The position numbers and the translations under genes are program-made. A DNA stretch of 14,268 nucleotides, from assembly GCA_025450375.1 (NCBI GenBank), contig JANWHO010000338.1:1-14268 (forward strand), in the 5' to 3' direction. The DNA is from Chloroflexota bacterium. GTDB taxonomy: Bacteria; Chloroflexota; UBA5177; JANWHV01. The notes beneath the pieces are model-generated. The model was not told the DNA's origin. It was given only the letters and a program-made list of their open reading frames with translations, and did not search any database. This document shows positions 7,604-14,268 of this stretch, piece by piece. How positions within the stretch are numbered: position 1 is the first letter of the stretch; each line of letters begins with the position of its first letter.

Positions 7604-7638
7604 TCACATTGCCCAGTCCGTGTCCCCGGCCGCGGAAA

Positions 7639-9036
7639 TTACTTGTAGAAGCTGTTGATCGCGGCCTGGATAGTCCCATTTTGCTGGGTCAGGGCCTGGA
7701 GTGGGGTCATCTTGTGGAGGAGCGCGTTCTGGGCCGCGTTTTCCTCGGCGGTCCACAACTCACCGGAGACCACGTTGCGATCACGGGCGTAGGTCTTGTA
7801 GTAGGTCTTCGGCGCGTTCATGAAGCTCTGGACCCCGGCCAGGACATCCGGATAGTTCTTCAGGAGCGGCAGATTATATTGGCTGACCAGTCCCGGATAG
7901 GCGAAGTAGAGGCCGCCAGGGAGGACCGCCGGTTGATTGTGCTTCTGGCTATACGCCTGGGAGGCCATGATGAACGTTTTGGCGGCGTCACTGCTGGAGA
8001 GGTAGTCCAGGAATTGGGTCGCCGCGGAGGCGTGTTGGGTGCCCTTCACGAGCTGGAACGACCAGCCGCCAGCCCAGGCGCCGTAATTCTTGCCGGCTTG
8101 ATTGGGGATGGGAACCACGCCGAATTTGAGCTTGGGCGCGTACTGAGCGATGCTCTGGAGATACCAATCGCCGCCATCGGTCATGGCCGCCGTCCCCATG
8201 AAGAAGGGGTTCTGGGCCGCCGGGGTGGTCGCGGTCGGGATCAGACGAGACACACTATCCCAGCCACCCTGCGCGTCGATCTCGCTGACGAACTGCGAAA
8301 GAGCGCCCACGGCCACCGGATTATTCAGTTGCGCCGTCTTGCCATTGCTGGAAATGATGTGACCGTTCTGGCCATACAGGAGGCTGTCGAGTTCGCCCGC
8401 CGTATCGGTGTAGGGTAGGTAGCCAAGCTGGGTGATCCGCGGCCCCGCCTTCTGGGTGAGCTTCTTGGCGTCCGCGTTGAGCTCGGCCCAGGTCTTGGGC
8501 GGTTGGAGCCCGGCGGCGGCGAACATCGTCTTGTTGTAATAGAGGGACCAGAAGCCGACCGCCCCATAAAACACCGGGAAGCCATACAAGCCGCCGTTAA
8601 AGCCGTGCAACTCGCCCCAGGCGCCAGGTACGAGCCGATCGACGGCCAGCATGGAGGGATTCTTCGGCAAATAGGGATCGAGCGGTTCGATCACACCCTT
8701 GGCGGCGAACTCGGCGGCGTCAAAGCGATCCACTTCGGCGATATCCGGCGCCTTGCCCCCGGCGATAGCGGTCAATAGCGTCTGATACGAGCTTGGATCC
8801 TGCTTGGGGGTGTAGGCGGTCCAGTTGATCGTGACCCCAGGATGCGTTTTTTCGTAGCGGGCAAGAAGAGCCGCATAGCCGGCGCCGTTGGAATCCGGGC
8901 TCATGGGGCTGTCCCAGGTGCCGGCCCAGAGGGTAACCGTGACCGGCGCCGCGGCATGCGCGGCGCCCAGGCCCACGGAGGGAACCAGCAGGCTGCCGGC
9001 AAGCGCAAGAGTACGAAGATGTCGGAAGTATGTCAC
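7639..9036 (-). CDS. Extracellular solute-binding protein of a carbohydrate ABC importer (family 1, CUT1)
   Basis: A 465-residue secreted sugar-binding protein. The signal peptide covers residues 1 to ~28: MTYFRHLRTL, then a hydrophobic core and AHA before the mature start near AAPVTVTLWAG. There is no lipobox Cys, so it is probably cleaved by signal peptidase I. Typical features follow: YEKTHPGVTINW, a DIAEVDRFDAAEFAAKG segment, FWSLYYNKTMFAAAGLQPP and PKTWAELNADAKKL. The central GGDWYLQSIAQ and the AWAGGWSFQLVKGTQH segments are also usual. GTG 9036 was chosen: AGGTGG lies five bases upstream, and the signal peptide then starts at once. The 72 extra residues available upstream to 9252 would put the signal peptide inside the protein. 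First gene of the leftward operon. The ligand is unknown, but sugars, oligosaccharides or polyols are the family range. Confidence 0.93.
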   Translation of the reverse strand: MTYFRHLRTLALAGSLLVPSVGLGAAHAAAPVTVTLWAGTWDSPMSPDSNGAGYAALLARYEKTHPGVTINWTAYTPKQDPSSYQTLLTAIAGGKAPDIAEVDRFDAAEFAAKGVIEPLDPYLPKNPSMLAVDRLVPGAWGELHGFNGGLYGFPVFYGAVGFWSLYYNKTMFAAAGLQPPKTWAELNADAKKLTQKAGPRITQLGYLPYTDTAGELDSLLYGQNGHIISSNGKTAQLNNPVAVGALSQFVSEIDAQGGWDSVSRLIPTATTPAAQNPFFMGTAAMTDGGDWYLQSIAQYAPKLKFGVVPIPNQAGKNYGAWAGGWSFQLVKGTQHASAATQFLDYLSSSDAAKTFIMASQAYSQKHNQPAVLPGGLYFAYPGLVSQYNLPLLKNYPDVLAGVQSFMNAPKTYYKTYARDRNVVSGELWTAEENAAQNALLHKMTPLQALTQQNGTIQAAINSFYK

Positions 9037-9350
9037 CGATGCCACCTGACCTTTCAGTTCCGATACGCCACCTTGGCGAAGGGCGGGGCGGCACCGGCTG
9101 TCGCGGATTCGGGCGCCGCCTTCAGGGAATGGATGGGCTCCGTTGTCCTCAAGCGATGAGTGCCGCGCGGATAGGTTCCTGGCGGGCCCCGTCATGCCCG
9201 CGCTCCCATGCTCCCTTATACTGGTACGGCTAGCCTTACCTCCCGTTATCACGGTTCCCTTCGTTATCCATGCCCATGGCAGCTACCCTCGGGAGTGAGA
9301 ACCGGTCTGTCAAGGGTTCGTGGCGTAGCCCCGCCACCGAGGTTAGCAAG

Positions 9351-9380
9351 ACAATAGCACACACCTAGTCCATTGGTCAA
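9351..9380 (-). promoter_or_regulatory. Candidate sigma-70-type promoter of the importer operon
   Basis: On the minus strand, TTGACC (9380-9375) and TATTGT (9356-9351) are 18 bases apart. They match five and four of six consensus positions. The predicted start is near 9344, giving a leader of about 300 bases. Operator-like copy 1 (9359-9374) fills the spacer, and copy 2 (9390-9405) lies just upstream of the -35. Binding there would block polymerase, as expected for a repressor. Confidence 0.5.
9359..9374. promoter_or_regulatory. Operator-like element, copy 1 (weaker)
   Basis: Contains CTAGTCCATT and matches copy 2 at 11 of 16 positions. It sits in the spacer of the importer promoter and is 31 bases (about three helix turns) from copy 2. 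Confidence 0.4.
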
Positions 9381-9389
9381 TACACAAAT

Positions 9390-9405
9390 ATATGACTAGT
9401 CCAAT
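9390..9405. promoter_or_regulatory. Operator-like element, copy 2
   Basis: ATATGACTAGTCCAAT, a partly palindromic 16-mer centred on CTAG. It is identical to copy 3 at 15 of 16 positions and 105 bases (about ten helix turns) from it, so both would face the same side of the DNA. It lies immediately upstream of the importer promoter. Best candidate binding site for the GntR/LacI regulator encoded at 9621. Confidence 0.55.
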
Positions 9406-9466
9406 ACCGCAGTGGGGCCAATAATCGTGGGCAGCAGGACTCAGCCATCTGTCCGCCGGATCTCCA

Positions 9467-9496
9467 TTGACACTCTATGCCCACTGACCGTAAGAT
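9467..9496 (+). promoter_or_regulatory. Candidate sigma-70-type promoter of the regulator operon
   Basis: TTGACA (9467-9472, consensus) and TAAGAT (9491-9496, four of six) with an 18-base spacer. Transcription would start near 9503, inside operator-like copy 3. The leader to the TTG start at 9621 is about 118 bases. Confidence 0.5.
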
Positions 9497-9510
9497 ATGG
9501 CTAGTCCAAT
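9495..9510. promoter_or_regulatory. Operator-like element, copy 3
   Basis: ATATGGCTAGTCCAAT, differing from copy 2 at one position. It overlaps the last bases of the -10 and the start point of the rightward promoter, which suggests autorepression of the regulator gene. Confidence 0.55.
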
Positions 9511-9620
9511 CCTTGCTAATCACCAAAGTTACCTAGACCAAGATGATTGGATAAGGCACGGCGCCATGGGCGAACGTGCCGAAGCATCGGGGACCAAACG
9601 CGGAGTGGTAGGGACGGCCG

Positions 9621-10766
9621 TTGGAGCACGAGAGCGAGACAGCCGAGGCGGGACGGCGGGATATTCCGGCCTATCAGCGGATTATCGATCATATCAGCGG
9701 GGTCATTGCCGCGGAGGGAATGGCGCCGGGGTCGCCGCTTCCCAGCGAACGTCAGCTATGCCTCGAGTTCGGGGTGGCGCGGGCGACCGTGGCCCGCGCC
9801 ATGCGCGAGCTCGAACGCGCGGGGCTGATCGAGCGGCGGCGTGGCCAGGGAACCTTCGTGGCCGCCGCGGGTGGATCGATCCATCCGGCCTCGACCCTCG
9901 TCTGCATCGTGCCGGGACTCCGGGGGCCGTTCATCACCGGGATCATCCAGGGGATCGAGAAGGCCACCCGCCAGGCCGGTCACTATCTGGTGCTCGCCAA
10001 TTCGTCCCACAGCGTGGAACTCGAGGCCGAGCATCTGGAACAGGCCCGGCACCGAGCGCAAGGAGCGATCCTCTGGCCCATGGAAAGCCAGGCGAATATC
10101 CCCCTGATCGAAGGCTTGCGGAAGTCGGGCTTTCCCCTGGTGCTGATCGACCGGACGCTGCCTGGCCTGGTAGCCGATTCGGTGGTCGCCGACAATTACT
10201 CGGCCGGGTTCCTCCTCACCAACTCCCTCCTGGATCAGGGTCATGAGCGGATCGCCTTTGTCAACGGCGAGGAGACCCTGGTAAGCAGCGTGGCCGATCG
10301 GCTCCGCGGCTACCGAGACGCCTATCGCGCCAGGGCCATTCCCTTTCAGCCTCACTGGATGAGCACCGTGCCGTATGGTCCCAATACGCCCAAGGAGCGG
10401 CGGTATGATTGCGTCGCTCGGCTGTTGGCTCATCAGCCGCGCCCAACCGCTTTCATCACCATGTACGCCGACATCCTGATCACCTTGATGCATGACTTGC
10501 TGCATTTCGGGATCCGTATCCCGGACGACGTGGTCCTGGCTACCACCGATAATACGGATGGCGATGAACTGCTCAGGCTGGCCACCGCCTCGGTCGCCTT
10601 CGACTGCGCCGCCATTGGCGCCCAGGCGGTGCGTCTCCTGCTCAATCGCCAGCGACTGGGGACGGCCCTGGCGGAACGACAAATGGTGATCCCGGTGGCA
10701 CTCCACCTCGCCAGCCCGGTAAGCGTCCGCATCGCGCCCAGCTATGGGTCCGAGGGGCAGGCGTAA
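9621..10766 (+). CDS. GntR-type winged helix fused to LacI-type sugar-binding domain: transcriptional regulator
   Basis: A 381-residue regulator with two parts. Residues ~17-76 form a GntR winged helix (YQRIIDHISGVIAAEG, then PLPSERQLCLEFGVARATVA and GLIERRRGQGTFVA). Residues ~85-370 form a periplasmic-binding-protein-like effector domain of LacI type (VCIVPGLRGPFITGIIQGIE, VDNYSAG-like VADNYSAGFLLTNSLL, GHERIAFVNGEE, DDVVLATTDNTDGDELL). The arrangement matches the AraR-like class that releases DNA on binding a sugar. TTG 9621 is the first possible start after an in-frame stop at 9609, with TAGGGA upstream. It diverges from the importer operon and heads the isomerase/dehydrogenase operon, so it is probably the local repressor. 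The effector is likely the imported compound or a metabolite, by inference. Confidence 0.92.
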   Translation: MEHESETAEAGRRDIPAYQRIIDHISGVIAAEGMAPGSPLPSERQLCLEFGVARATVARAMRELERAGLIERRRGQGTFVAAAGGSIHPASTLVCIVPGLRGPFITGIIQGIEKATRQAGHYLVLANSSHSVELEAEHLEQARHRAQGAILWPMESQANIPLIEGLRKSGFPLVLIDRTLPGLVADSVVADNYSAGFLLTNSLLDQGHERIAFVNGEETLVSSVADRLRGYRDAYRARAIPFQPHWMSTVPYGPNTPKERRYDCVARLLAHQPRPTAFITMYADILITLMHDLLHFGIRIPDDVVLATTDNTDGDELLRLATASVAFDCAAIGAQAVRLLLNRQRLGTALAERQMVIPVALHLASPVSVRIAPSYGSEGQA

Positions 10767-10830
10767 GCGCACGGCGCTCGGCGTCGGCGGGTCAGAATCA
10801 AGAATTCATGAAAACAAGAGAGGATGAGGC

Positions 10831-11709
10831 GTGATCTCGGAAGCGAATACGGGTTCTGCCGCGGAGACCAGCCTGGCGTGGCCGCGGATAGGCGCGTTCT
10901 CCTACGGTTTTGAGCGCGGTCAACTGCAACCGCTGATCGAGGGATTCGCGCGCCATGGCTTGAGCGCCGTGCAATTGGGCTCGGGCTTGCTCGACCAGGT
11001 CCTGGAGGACTCGGCGGCCCGGACGGAAATCCGCGCCCGTCTGGAGGAGCATGGGATCAGGATCGCCGGGCTGGCTGGATACCGTAACTTGATTGCACCC
11101 GACCCCGAGATCCGCCAGGCCAATCTTGAGTACCTCAAGCGCTGCCTGGAGTTGGCGCCCGAGATGGGAACCACGACCGTGGCTACCGAAACGGGTACGC
11201 GCCATCCCACGAACGATTGGCTGCCGGTCCCCGAGAACGCCGGCGGAACGGCCTGGTCGCTGCTCTACGTGGCCCTGGACGAACTGCTGCCCGTTGCCGA
11301 GCGGCATGGGGTGAGCCTGTCTCTTGAGGGGTACGTCAATAACGTGGTGCGGAGTTTCGAGGACGTGGCGAGGGTGCTGGAACGGTTTCCGACCCCAGCC
11401 CTTCAGATCGTGCTCGACCCGTACAATTATCTCTCCCGGGATCTCGTGCCGGCGGCGGCGGATCAGGCGGCGGATTTCCTGCGGCGCTTCGATCGGCATT
11501 TCACCCTTGCCCACCTGAAGGATGTGAGCCCGGACGGGGCCGAGAACGACACCCCGGAGTTCGGCCTGGGGGTCTTTCCCCAGGAAGTCTTTCTGGAGTA
11601 TCTCCGGACCCGGCGCTCCGATCTGCCGCTGATCTTCGAGCATCTCCCATTCGACCATATCCCCGCCGCCGTGGGACGGTTGCGGGCGCTCACCGCGGTT
11701 AAAGCCTGA
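10831..11709 (+). CDS. Xylose-isomerase-like TIM-barrel protein (sugar phosphate isomerase/epimerase family)
   Basis: A cytoplasmic TIM-barrel enzyme of 292 residues from the AP-endonuclease-2/xylose-isomerase-like superfamily, which includes sugar epimerases, isomerases and the inositol dehydratase IolE. Likely divalent metal ligands are Glu166 (SLEGY), Asp196 (VLDPYNY), His228 (AHLKDV) and Glu270 (IFEHL), the usual Glu-Asp-His-Glu set. TETGTRHP (119-126) is the familiar mid-barrel loop. GTG 10831 is preceded by AGAGGA six bases upstream; an ATG at 10824 is out of frame. The gene starts 64 bases after the regulator ends and precedes two Gfo/Idh/MocA genes, a pairing often seen in polyol or unusual sugar catabolism. 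The exact reaction is not readable. Confidence 0.9.
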   Translation: MISEANTGSAAETSLAWPRIGAFSYGFERGQLQPLIEGFARHGLSAVQLGSGLLDQVLEDSAARTEIRARLEEHGIRIAGLAGYRNLIAPDPEIRQANLEYLKRCLELAPEMGTTTVATETGTRHPTNDWLPVPENAGGTAWSLLYVALDELLPVAERHGVSLSLEGYVNNVVRSFEDVARVLERFPTPALQIVLDPYNYLSRDLVPAAADQAADFLRRFDRHFTLAHLKDVSPDGAENDTPEFGLGVFPQEVFLEYLRTRRSDLPLIFEHLPFDHIPAAVGRLRALTAVKA

Positions 11710-11737
11710 TCTGCTTCCCGTGGGTAATTGAAGACAC

Positions 11738-11754
11738 CGCCGTTTCACGCGGCG
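11738..11754 (+). other. Small hairpin just before a ribosome site
   Basis: CGCCG and CGGCG pair around TTTCACG (a further T-G pair is possible). It ends three bases before the GGAGGT ribosome site of the next gene. It may be an mRNA structure between the two cistrons. It resembles, loosely, the stronger hairpin at 12959-12978. Confidence 0.35.
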
Positions 11755-11768
11755 CTGGAGGTAGGTCA

Positions 11769-12887
11769 ATGGAGGAGCGGCAACCCGATGACTATGGCCT
11801 GAGCCAGGTTCCAACCGCGGCGGAGATCGTGGCTCCGGAACTGGACTACCGGCCCCGTGATCCGCTCCACTACCATCCCCCGATCGGCCTGATCGGGTGT
11901 GGCGCCATCTCTGAGTATCACCTGGCCGCCTACCGGCGTGCCGGCTACAACGTGGTCGCGCTCTGTGACGTGATCGAATCCCGAGCCCGCGCTCGGCAGG
12001 CCGAGTTCTATCCCGACGCCCGCGTCTACACCGACTATCGGGACCTGTTGCGGTGCGACGAGATCGAGGTGGTTGATATCGCGACCCACCCTGCCGACCG
12101 CGAGCCAATTCTGGAGGATGCGCTGAATGCCCGCAAGCATGTATTGAGCCACAAGCCATTCGTGCTGGATCTCCGGTTTGGCCGGCGTCTGGTCGATCTG
12201 GCGGATCGCCAGGGGGTCAAGCTCGCGGTCAACCAGAACGGCCGGTGGGCCCCGCATTTCGCCTATCTCCGCCTGCTTGCCCAGCAGGGTATCCTGGGTG
12301 ACCTGACCAGCGCCGCGTTCACCGTGCATTGGGACCACTCGTGGGTCATCGACACGCCGTTCAACGACATTCACGATCTCATCCTCTATGATTTCGGCAT
12401 TCATTGGTTTGACGCGGTGGCCTCCTTCTTCGCGGATCAGCGTCCACTTCGCGTATTCGCCACCACCGCGCGAGCCGCCGGCCAACGGGCCCGACCACCC
12501 TTACTGGCTCAGGTAGCGATCGAGTATGGGACAGCGCAGGCGACCCTGGCTTTCGACGCCACGGTGGTGCATGGGCAGGAGGACCGGACGTTCCTGGCGG
12601 GGACCAAAGGCAGCGCGATCAGTAGCGGCCCCAGCTTATCCGAACAGCGGGTTATCCTCAGTACGGCGGCAGGCATAAGCAGGCCGACCCTGGAGGGGAC
12701 ATGGTTTCGCGAAGGATTCCATGGCACAATGGCGGAATTGCTCCGCGCGATCGAGGAAGATCGTGAGCCGCTGCACGGGGCCCGGAGTAACCTTCACAGC
12801 CTGGAACTGGCCTTCGCGGCGATCGCCAGCGCCCATGAGGGAGTGGCGAAAGTACCGGGACAGGTGGATCGGCTCCCGCCCTCGTAG
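11769..12887 (+). CDS. Gfo/Idh/MocA-family NAD(P)-dependent oxidoreductase, first copy
   Basis: A 372-residue sugar/polyol dehydrogenase-like protein. The Rossmann fingerprint GLIGCGAISEYH is at 40-51, after a 36-residue N-terminal extension. VDIATHPADREPILEDAL (102-119) is the second nucleotide-domain landmark. The catalytic Lys of the EKP motif is retained as Lys129, but the preceding Glu is His (SHKPF). The active-site pair Asp208 and His212 (DFGIHWFD) is present. ATG 11769 follows GGAGGT at a good distance. The gene is 59 bases downstream of the TIM-barrel gene in the same operon. It likely oxidises or reduces a hydroxyl of the imported compound; the direction and substrate are unknown. 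Confidence 0.9.
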   Translation: MEERQPDDYGLSQVPTAAEIVAPELDYRPRDPLHYHPPIGLIGCGAISEYHLAAYRRAGYNVVALCDVIESRARARQAEFYPDARVYTDYRDLLRCDEIEVVDIATHPADREPILEDALNARKHVLSHKPFVLDLRFGRRLVDLADRQGVKLAVNQNGRWAPHFAYLRLLAQQGILGDLTSAAFTVHWDHSWVIDTPFNDIHDLILYDFGIHWFDAVASFFADQRPLRVFATTARAAGQRARPPLLAQVAIEYGTAQATLAFDATVVHGQEDRTFLAGTKGSAISSGPSLSEQRVILSTAAGISRPTLEGTWFREGFHGTMAELLRAIEEDREPLHGARSNLHSLELAFAAIASAHEGVAKVPGQVDRLPPS

Positions 12888-12947
12888 GCAGGGGCCTCCA
12901 GCTGAGGCCCAGAGGAGTGGGCAGGTTTTGAGGCGTGGCAGTCAGGT

Positions 12948-12981
12948 TCTCCTTGAAACCCCGGCGTTCACGCCGGGGAGG
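12948..12981 (+). repeat. Strong 8-bp hairpin resembling an IS200/IS605-type right end (possible remnant)
   Basis: CCCCGGCG (12959-12966), TTCA loop, CGCCGGGG (12971-12978) is a perfect stem, flanked by GAAA before and AGG after. The pattern GAA(A)CCCC-stem-TTCA-stem-GGGGAGG is, from memory of the family, like the right-end hairpin of IS200/IS605 elements and the 3' end of their TnpB-associated RNA. No tnpA or tnpB reading frame is present. If correct, it is a solitary end or a short non-autonomous derivative; otherwise it is an intercistronic hairpin. It has no T-run, so it is a poor terminator. Confidence 0.4.
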
Positions 12982-13093
12982 CGGGTACCCTCTGGGTGTT
13001 GCTCTGCTAGCGCCGCCTTCAGGCCGCTTGGCTAAACTGGGTTGGATCTCATAACGTACGGCATGAGGACGAGCATGAAGGAAAGGGCGGCAG

Positions 13094-14161
13094 GTGACGG
13101 CATTCAAGATCGCCGGGATTAACTTCGATCACCAGCACATGGGCGATAATCTGCGCATGGCCCACGAACATCCAGGCGTGGAGATCGTCGGGATCAGCGA
13201 CGAGGATCCGGCGCGCATGGAGAAAGCAGCGCGCGACTTTGGCATCCCGCCTGAGCGCGTTTTCACCGACTACCGGGAATGCCTGGAGCGGACCCGACCG
13301 GATCTGGTGCTGCTCTGTCCCGCGACCGCCGAGCATGCTTTGTGGGTGGAACGGATCGCCCCTTTCGGTATTCATATCCTGATGGAGAAACCGTTCGCCG
13401 CCTCGCTGGCCGAGGCGGATCGGATGATCGCGGCTATGGCAGGCACCGGGAAGCTCATGGCGATCAACTGGCCCCTGGCCTGGTATCCGCCGCACGTCAC
13501 CAGCAAACGCCTGATCGACGAGGGAGCGATCAGCGAGGTAATGGAAGTCCATTACTACGACGGCAACCGCGGGCCGCTCTGGCACACCGCGGACAAGATA
13601 GCCGCGGCCCCCACGCCCGAGCAAAAGGCGGCAAGCTGGTTCTACAATCCAGACAAGGGCGGCGGCTCCCTGCTCGACTACCTGGGCTATGGGGTGACAC
13701 TTGGTACCTGGTTTCACGGTGGCGCGATGCCGTTGGAAGTGACCACCGTGGCGGATGTTCCCAGCGGCCTTCAGGTGGACGAGCACAGCATCACTATCGT
13801 CCGGTACCAGCGCGGCCTCTCGAAGTTCGAGACCCGCTGGGGCACCTTCACCGATCCGTGGACCATACAGCCGCAGCCCAAGTGCGGCTTTGTCATCGTG
13901 GGCTCCGAGGGCACGATCAGCTCCTATGACTACGACTCCACCGTAAGGGTGCAGTCCCGGGCCCATCCCGAAGGGATGGTGCTCCCGGTGGACGAGCTGC
14001 ATCCGCCCCACCAGAACCCGATCCAGTACATGCTGCATTGCGTCGAGACCGGCGAACCGGTCCGCGGCCCCCTCTCGGTCGAGACCTCTCGGGTGGGGCA
14101 ACGGATCGTGGACAGCGCCATCCTGAGCGCCCGCGAAGGGCGCACGGTCTCGCTGGTATAA
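13094..14161 (+). CDS. Gfo/Idh/MocA-family oxidoreductase, second copy (Tyr-type active site)
   Basis: A 355-residue oxidoreductase, clearly a different subfamily from the first copy. EKP is intact (MEKPFAAS, Lys99). The active-site segment GGGSLLDYLGYG (189-200) has Asp195 and Tyr199 where many members have His, as in glucose-fructose-oxidoreductase-like members. The N-terminal glycine-rich fingerprint is poor: IAGINFDHQHMGDN lacks the GxGxxG/A series, so nucleotide binding is less certain. GTG 13094 is the only reasonable start: an in-frame stop lies at 13076 and GAAAGGG is upstream. It follows the first copy after 206 bases that include a strong hairpin. It probably takes part in the same carbohydrate pathway, but the spacing allows a separate transcript. 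Confidence 0.88.
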   Translation: MTAFKIAGINFDHQHMGDNLRMAHEHPGVEIVGISDEDPARMEKAARDFGIPPERVFTDYRECLERTRPDLVLLCPATAEHALWVERIAPFGIHILMEKPFAASLAEADRMIAAMAGTGKLMAINWPLAWYPPHVTSKRLIDEGAISEVMEVHYYDGNRGPLWHTADKIAAAPTPEQKAASWFYNPDKGGGSLLDYLGYGVTLGTWFHGGAMPLEVTTVADVPSGLQVDEHSITIVRYQRGLSKFETRWGTFTDPWTIQPQPKCGFVIVGSEGTISSYDYDSTVRVQSRAHPEGMVLPVDELHPPHQNPIQYMLHCVETGEPVRGPLSVETSRVGQRIVDSAILSAREGRTVSLV

Positions 14162-14268
14162 CCGGTGCCTGTGTCGACGCTTTGGGTTGGAGCACTTGGG
14201 CGTGCGGGATTTAACCACCAAGTAGCCAAGAAACACTGCCTATGTGGAGGCTTTTCCGGACTCATAGG
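14162..14268. other. Right-edge non-coding stretch
   Basis: No gene start or convincing terminator is seen. It holds TTTAACCACCAAGTAGCC (14210-14227) and, at the very end, a 6-bp inverted repeat CCTATG/CATAGG (14239-14244 and 14263-14268). Confidence 0.3.

Larger units (their letters stand above)
9037..9620. other. Divergent regulatory region between importer and regulator operons
   Basis: These 584 bases separate two divergent operons and carry no convincing gene. The minus-strand promoter sits at 9351-9380 and the plus-strand one at 9467-9496. Three copies of an operator-like element lie between 9359 and 9510. Left of the minus promoter, about 300 bases form a long leader for the binding-protein gene, ending in AGGTGG before the GTG at 9036. 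I found no known riboswitch in that leader. The segment 9360-9410 is AT-rich against the surroundings. Confidence 0.6.

Noticed and set aside
7609..8418. Plus-strand frame of 269 codons
   Set aside because: Opposite the binding-protein gene; no family features.
9037..9252. In-frame N-terminal extension of the binding protein to GTG 9252
   Set aside because: It would place the signal peptide 72 residues inside the protein. The GTG at 9036 has a good ribosome site and fits secretion.
9756..10772. Minus-strand frame of 338 codons
   Set aside because: Opposite the GntR/LacI regulator, whose domains are unmistakable.
10798..12159. Long minus-strand frame of 453 codons
   Set aside because: It lies opposite the TIM-barrel and first dehydrogenase genes, whose families are clear. 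Its product is rich in Arg, Gly and His with no family pattern; a GC-rich antisense shadow.
13049..14236. Minus-strand frame of 395 codons
   Set aside because: Opposite the second dehydrogenase gene; no ribosome site or family resemblance.
1..14268. CRISPR arrays, tRNA or rRNA genes, intact transposases
   Set aside because: No regularly spaced repeats, cloverleaf-like segments, rRNA-like sequence or transposase frames were seen.

Overview
This is a bacterial window with compact, GC-rich coding. Gene order, Shine-Dalgarno sites and clear ABC-importer, GntR/LacI and ECF sigma families all indicate bacteria. The phylum cannot be proved from the sequence. A Chloroflexota-like or similar high-GC soil or thermophile lineage is a weak guess from the gene mix. 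No RNA genes, CRISPR array or intact mobile element is visible.

Layout. Two gene sets diverge from a 584-base intergenic region at 9037-9620. Leftward (minus strand) run a sugar ABC importer (binding protein 7639-9036, two permeases 6634-7545 and 5704-6627), a phytanoyl-CoA-dioxygenase-like Fe(II)/2-oxoglutarate enzyme (4801-5541) and a PfkB-family carbohydrate kinase (3866-4801). After a short gap comes a two-domain ferritin-like protein (2479-3765). Then a separate pair follows: an ECF sigma factor (1781-2383) overlapping a membrane-anchored penicillin-binding-protein-like protein (262-1791), and the start of a probable secreted protein that runs off the left edge (1-134). Rightward (plus strand) run a GntR-HTH/LacI-effector regulator (9621-10766), a xylose-isomerase-like TIM-barrel enzyme (10831-11709) and two different Gfo/Idh/MocA oxidoreductases (11769-12887 and 13094-14161).

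How it works together. The central block looks like a regulon for importing and oxidising or isomerising a carbohydrate or polyol of unknown identity. The importer has no ATPase gene here, so it probably borrows one encoded elsewhere. The intergenic region holds two divergent promoter-like sequences. Each is associated with a copy of a 16-base element (15 of 16 bases identical between the best two copies, 105 bases apart). These are good candidates for operators of the regulator, giving coordinate control and autoregulation. A 17-bp hairpin lies between the binding-protein gene and the first permease gene, where differential expression of binding protein over permease is commonly set.

Most unusual part. 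The membrane protein paired with the ECF sigma factor has the recognisable fold landmarks of a class B transpeptidase, but all three catalytic motifs are lost: SxxK is QIME, SxN is GSD and KTG is ITG. Together with a ~75-residue cytoplasmic N-terminus, one transmembrane segment and an 11-base overlap with the sigma gene, this suggests an anti-sigma-like receptor using a dead penicillin-binding domain as its extracytoplasmic sensor. This is an inference that needs testing.
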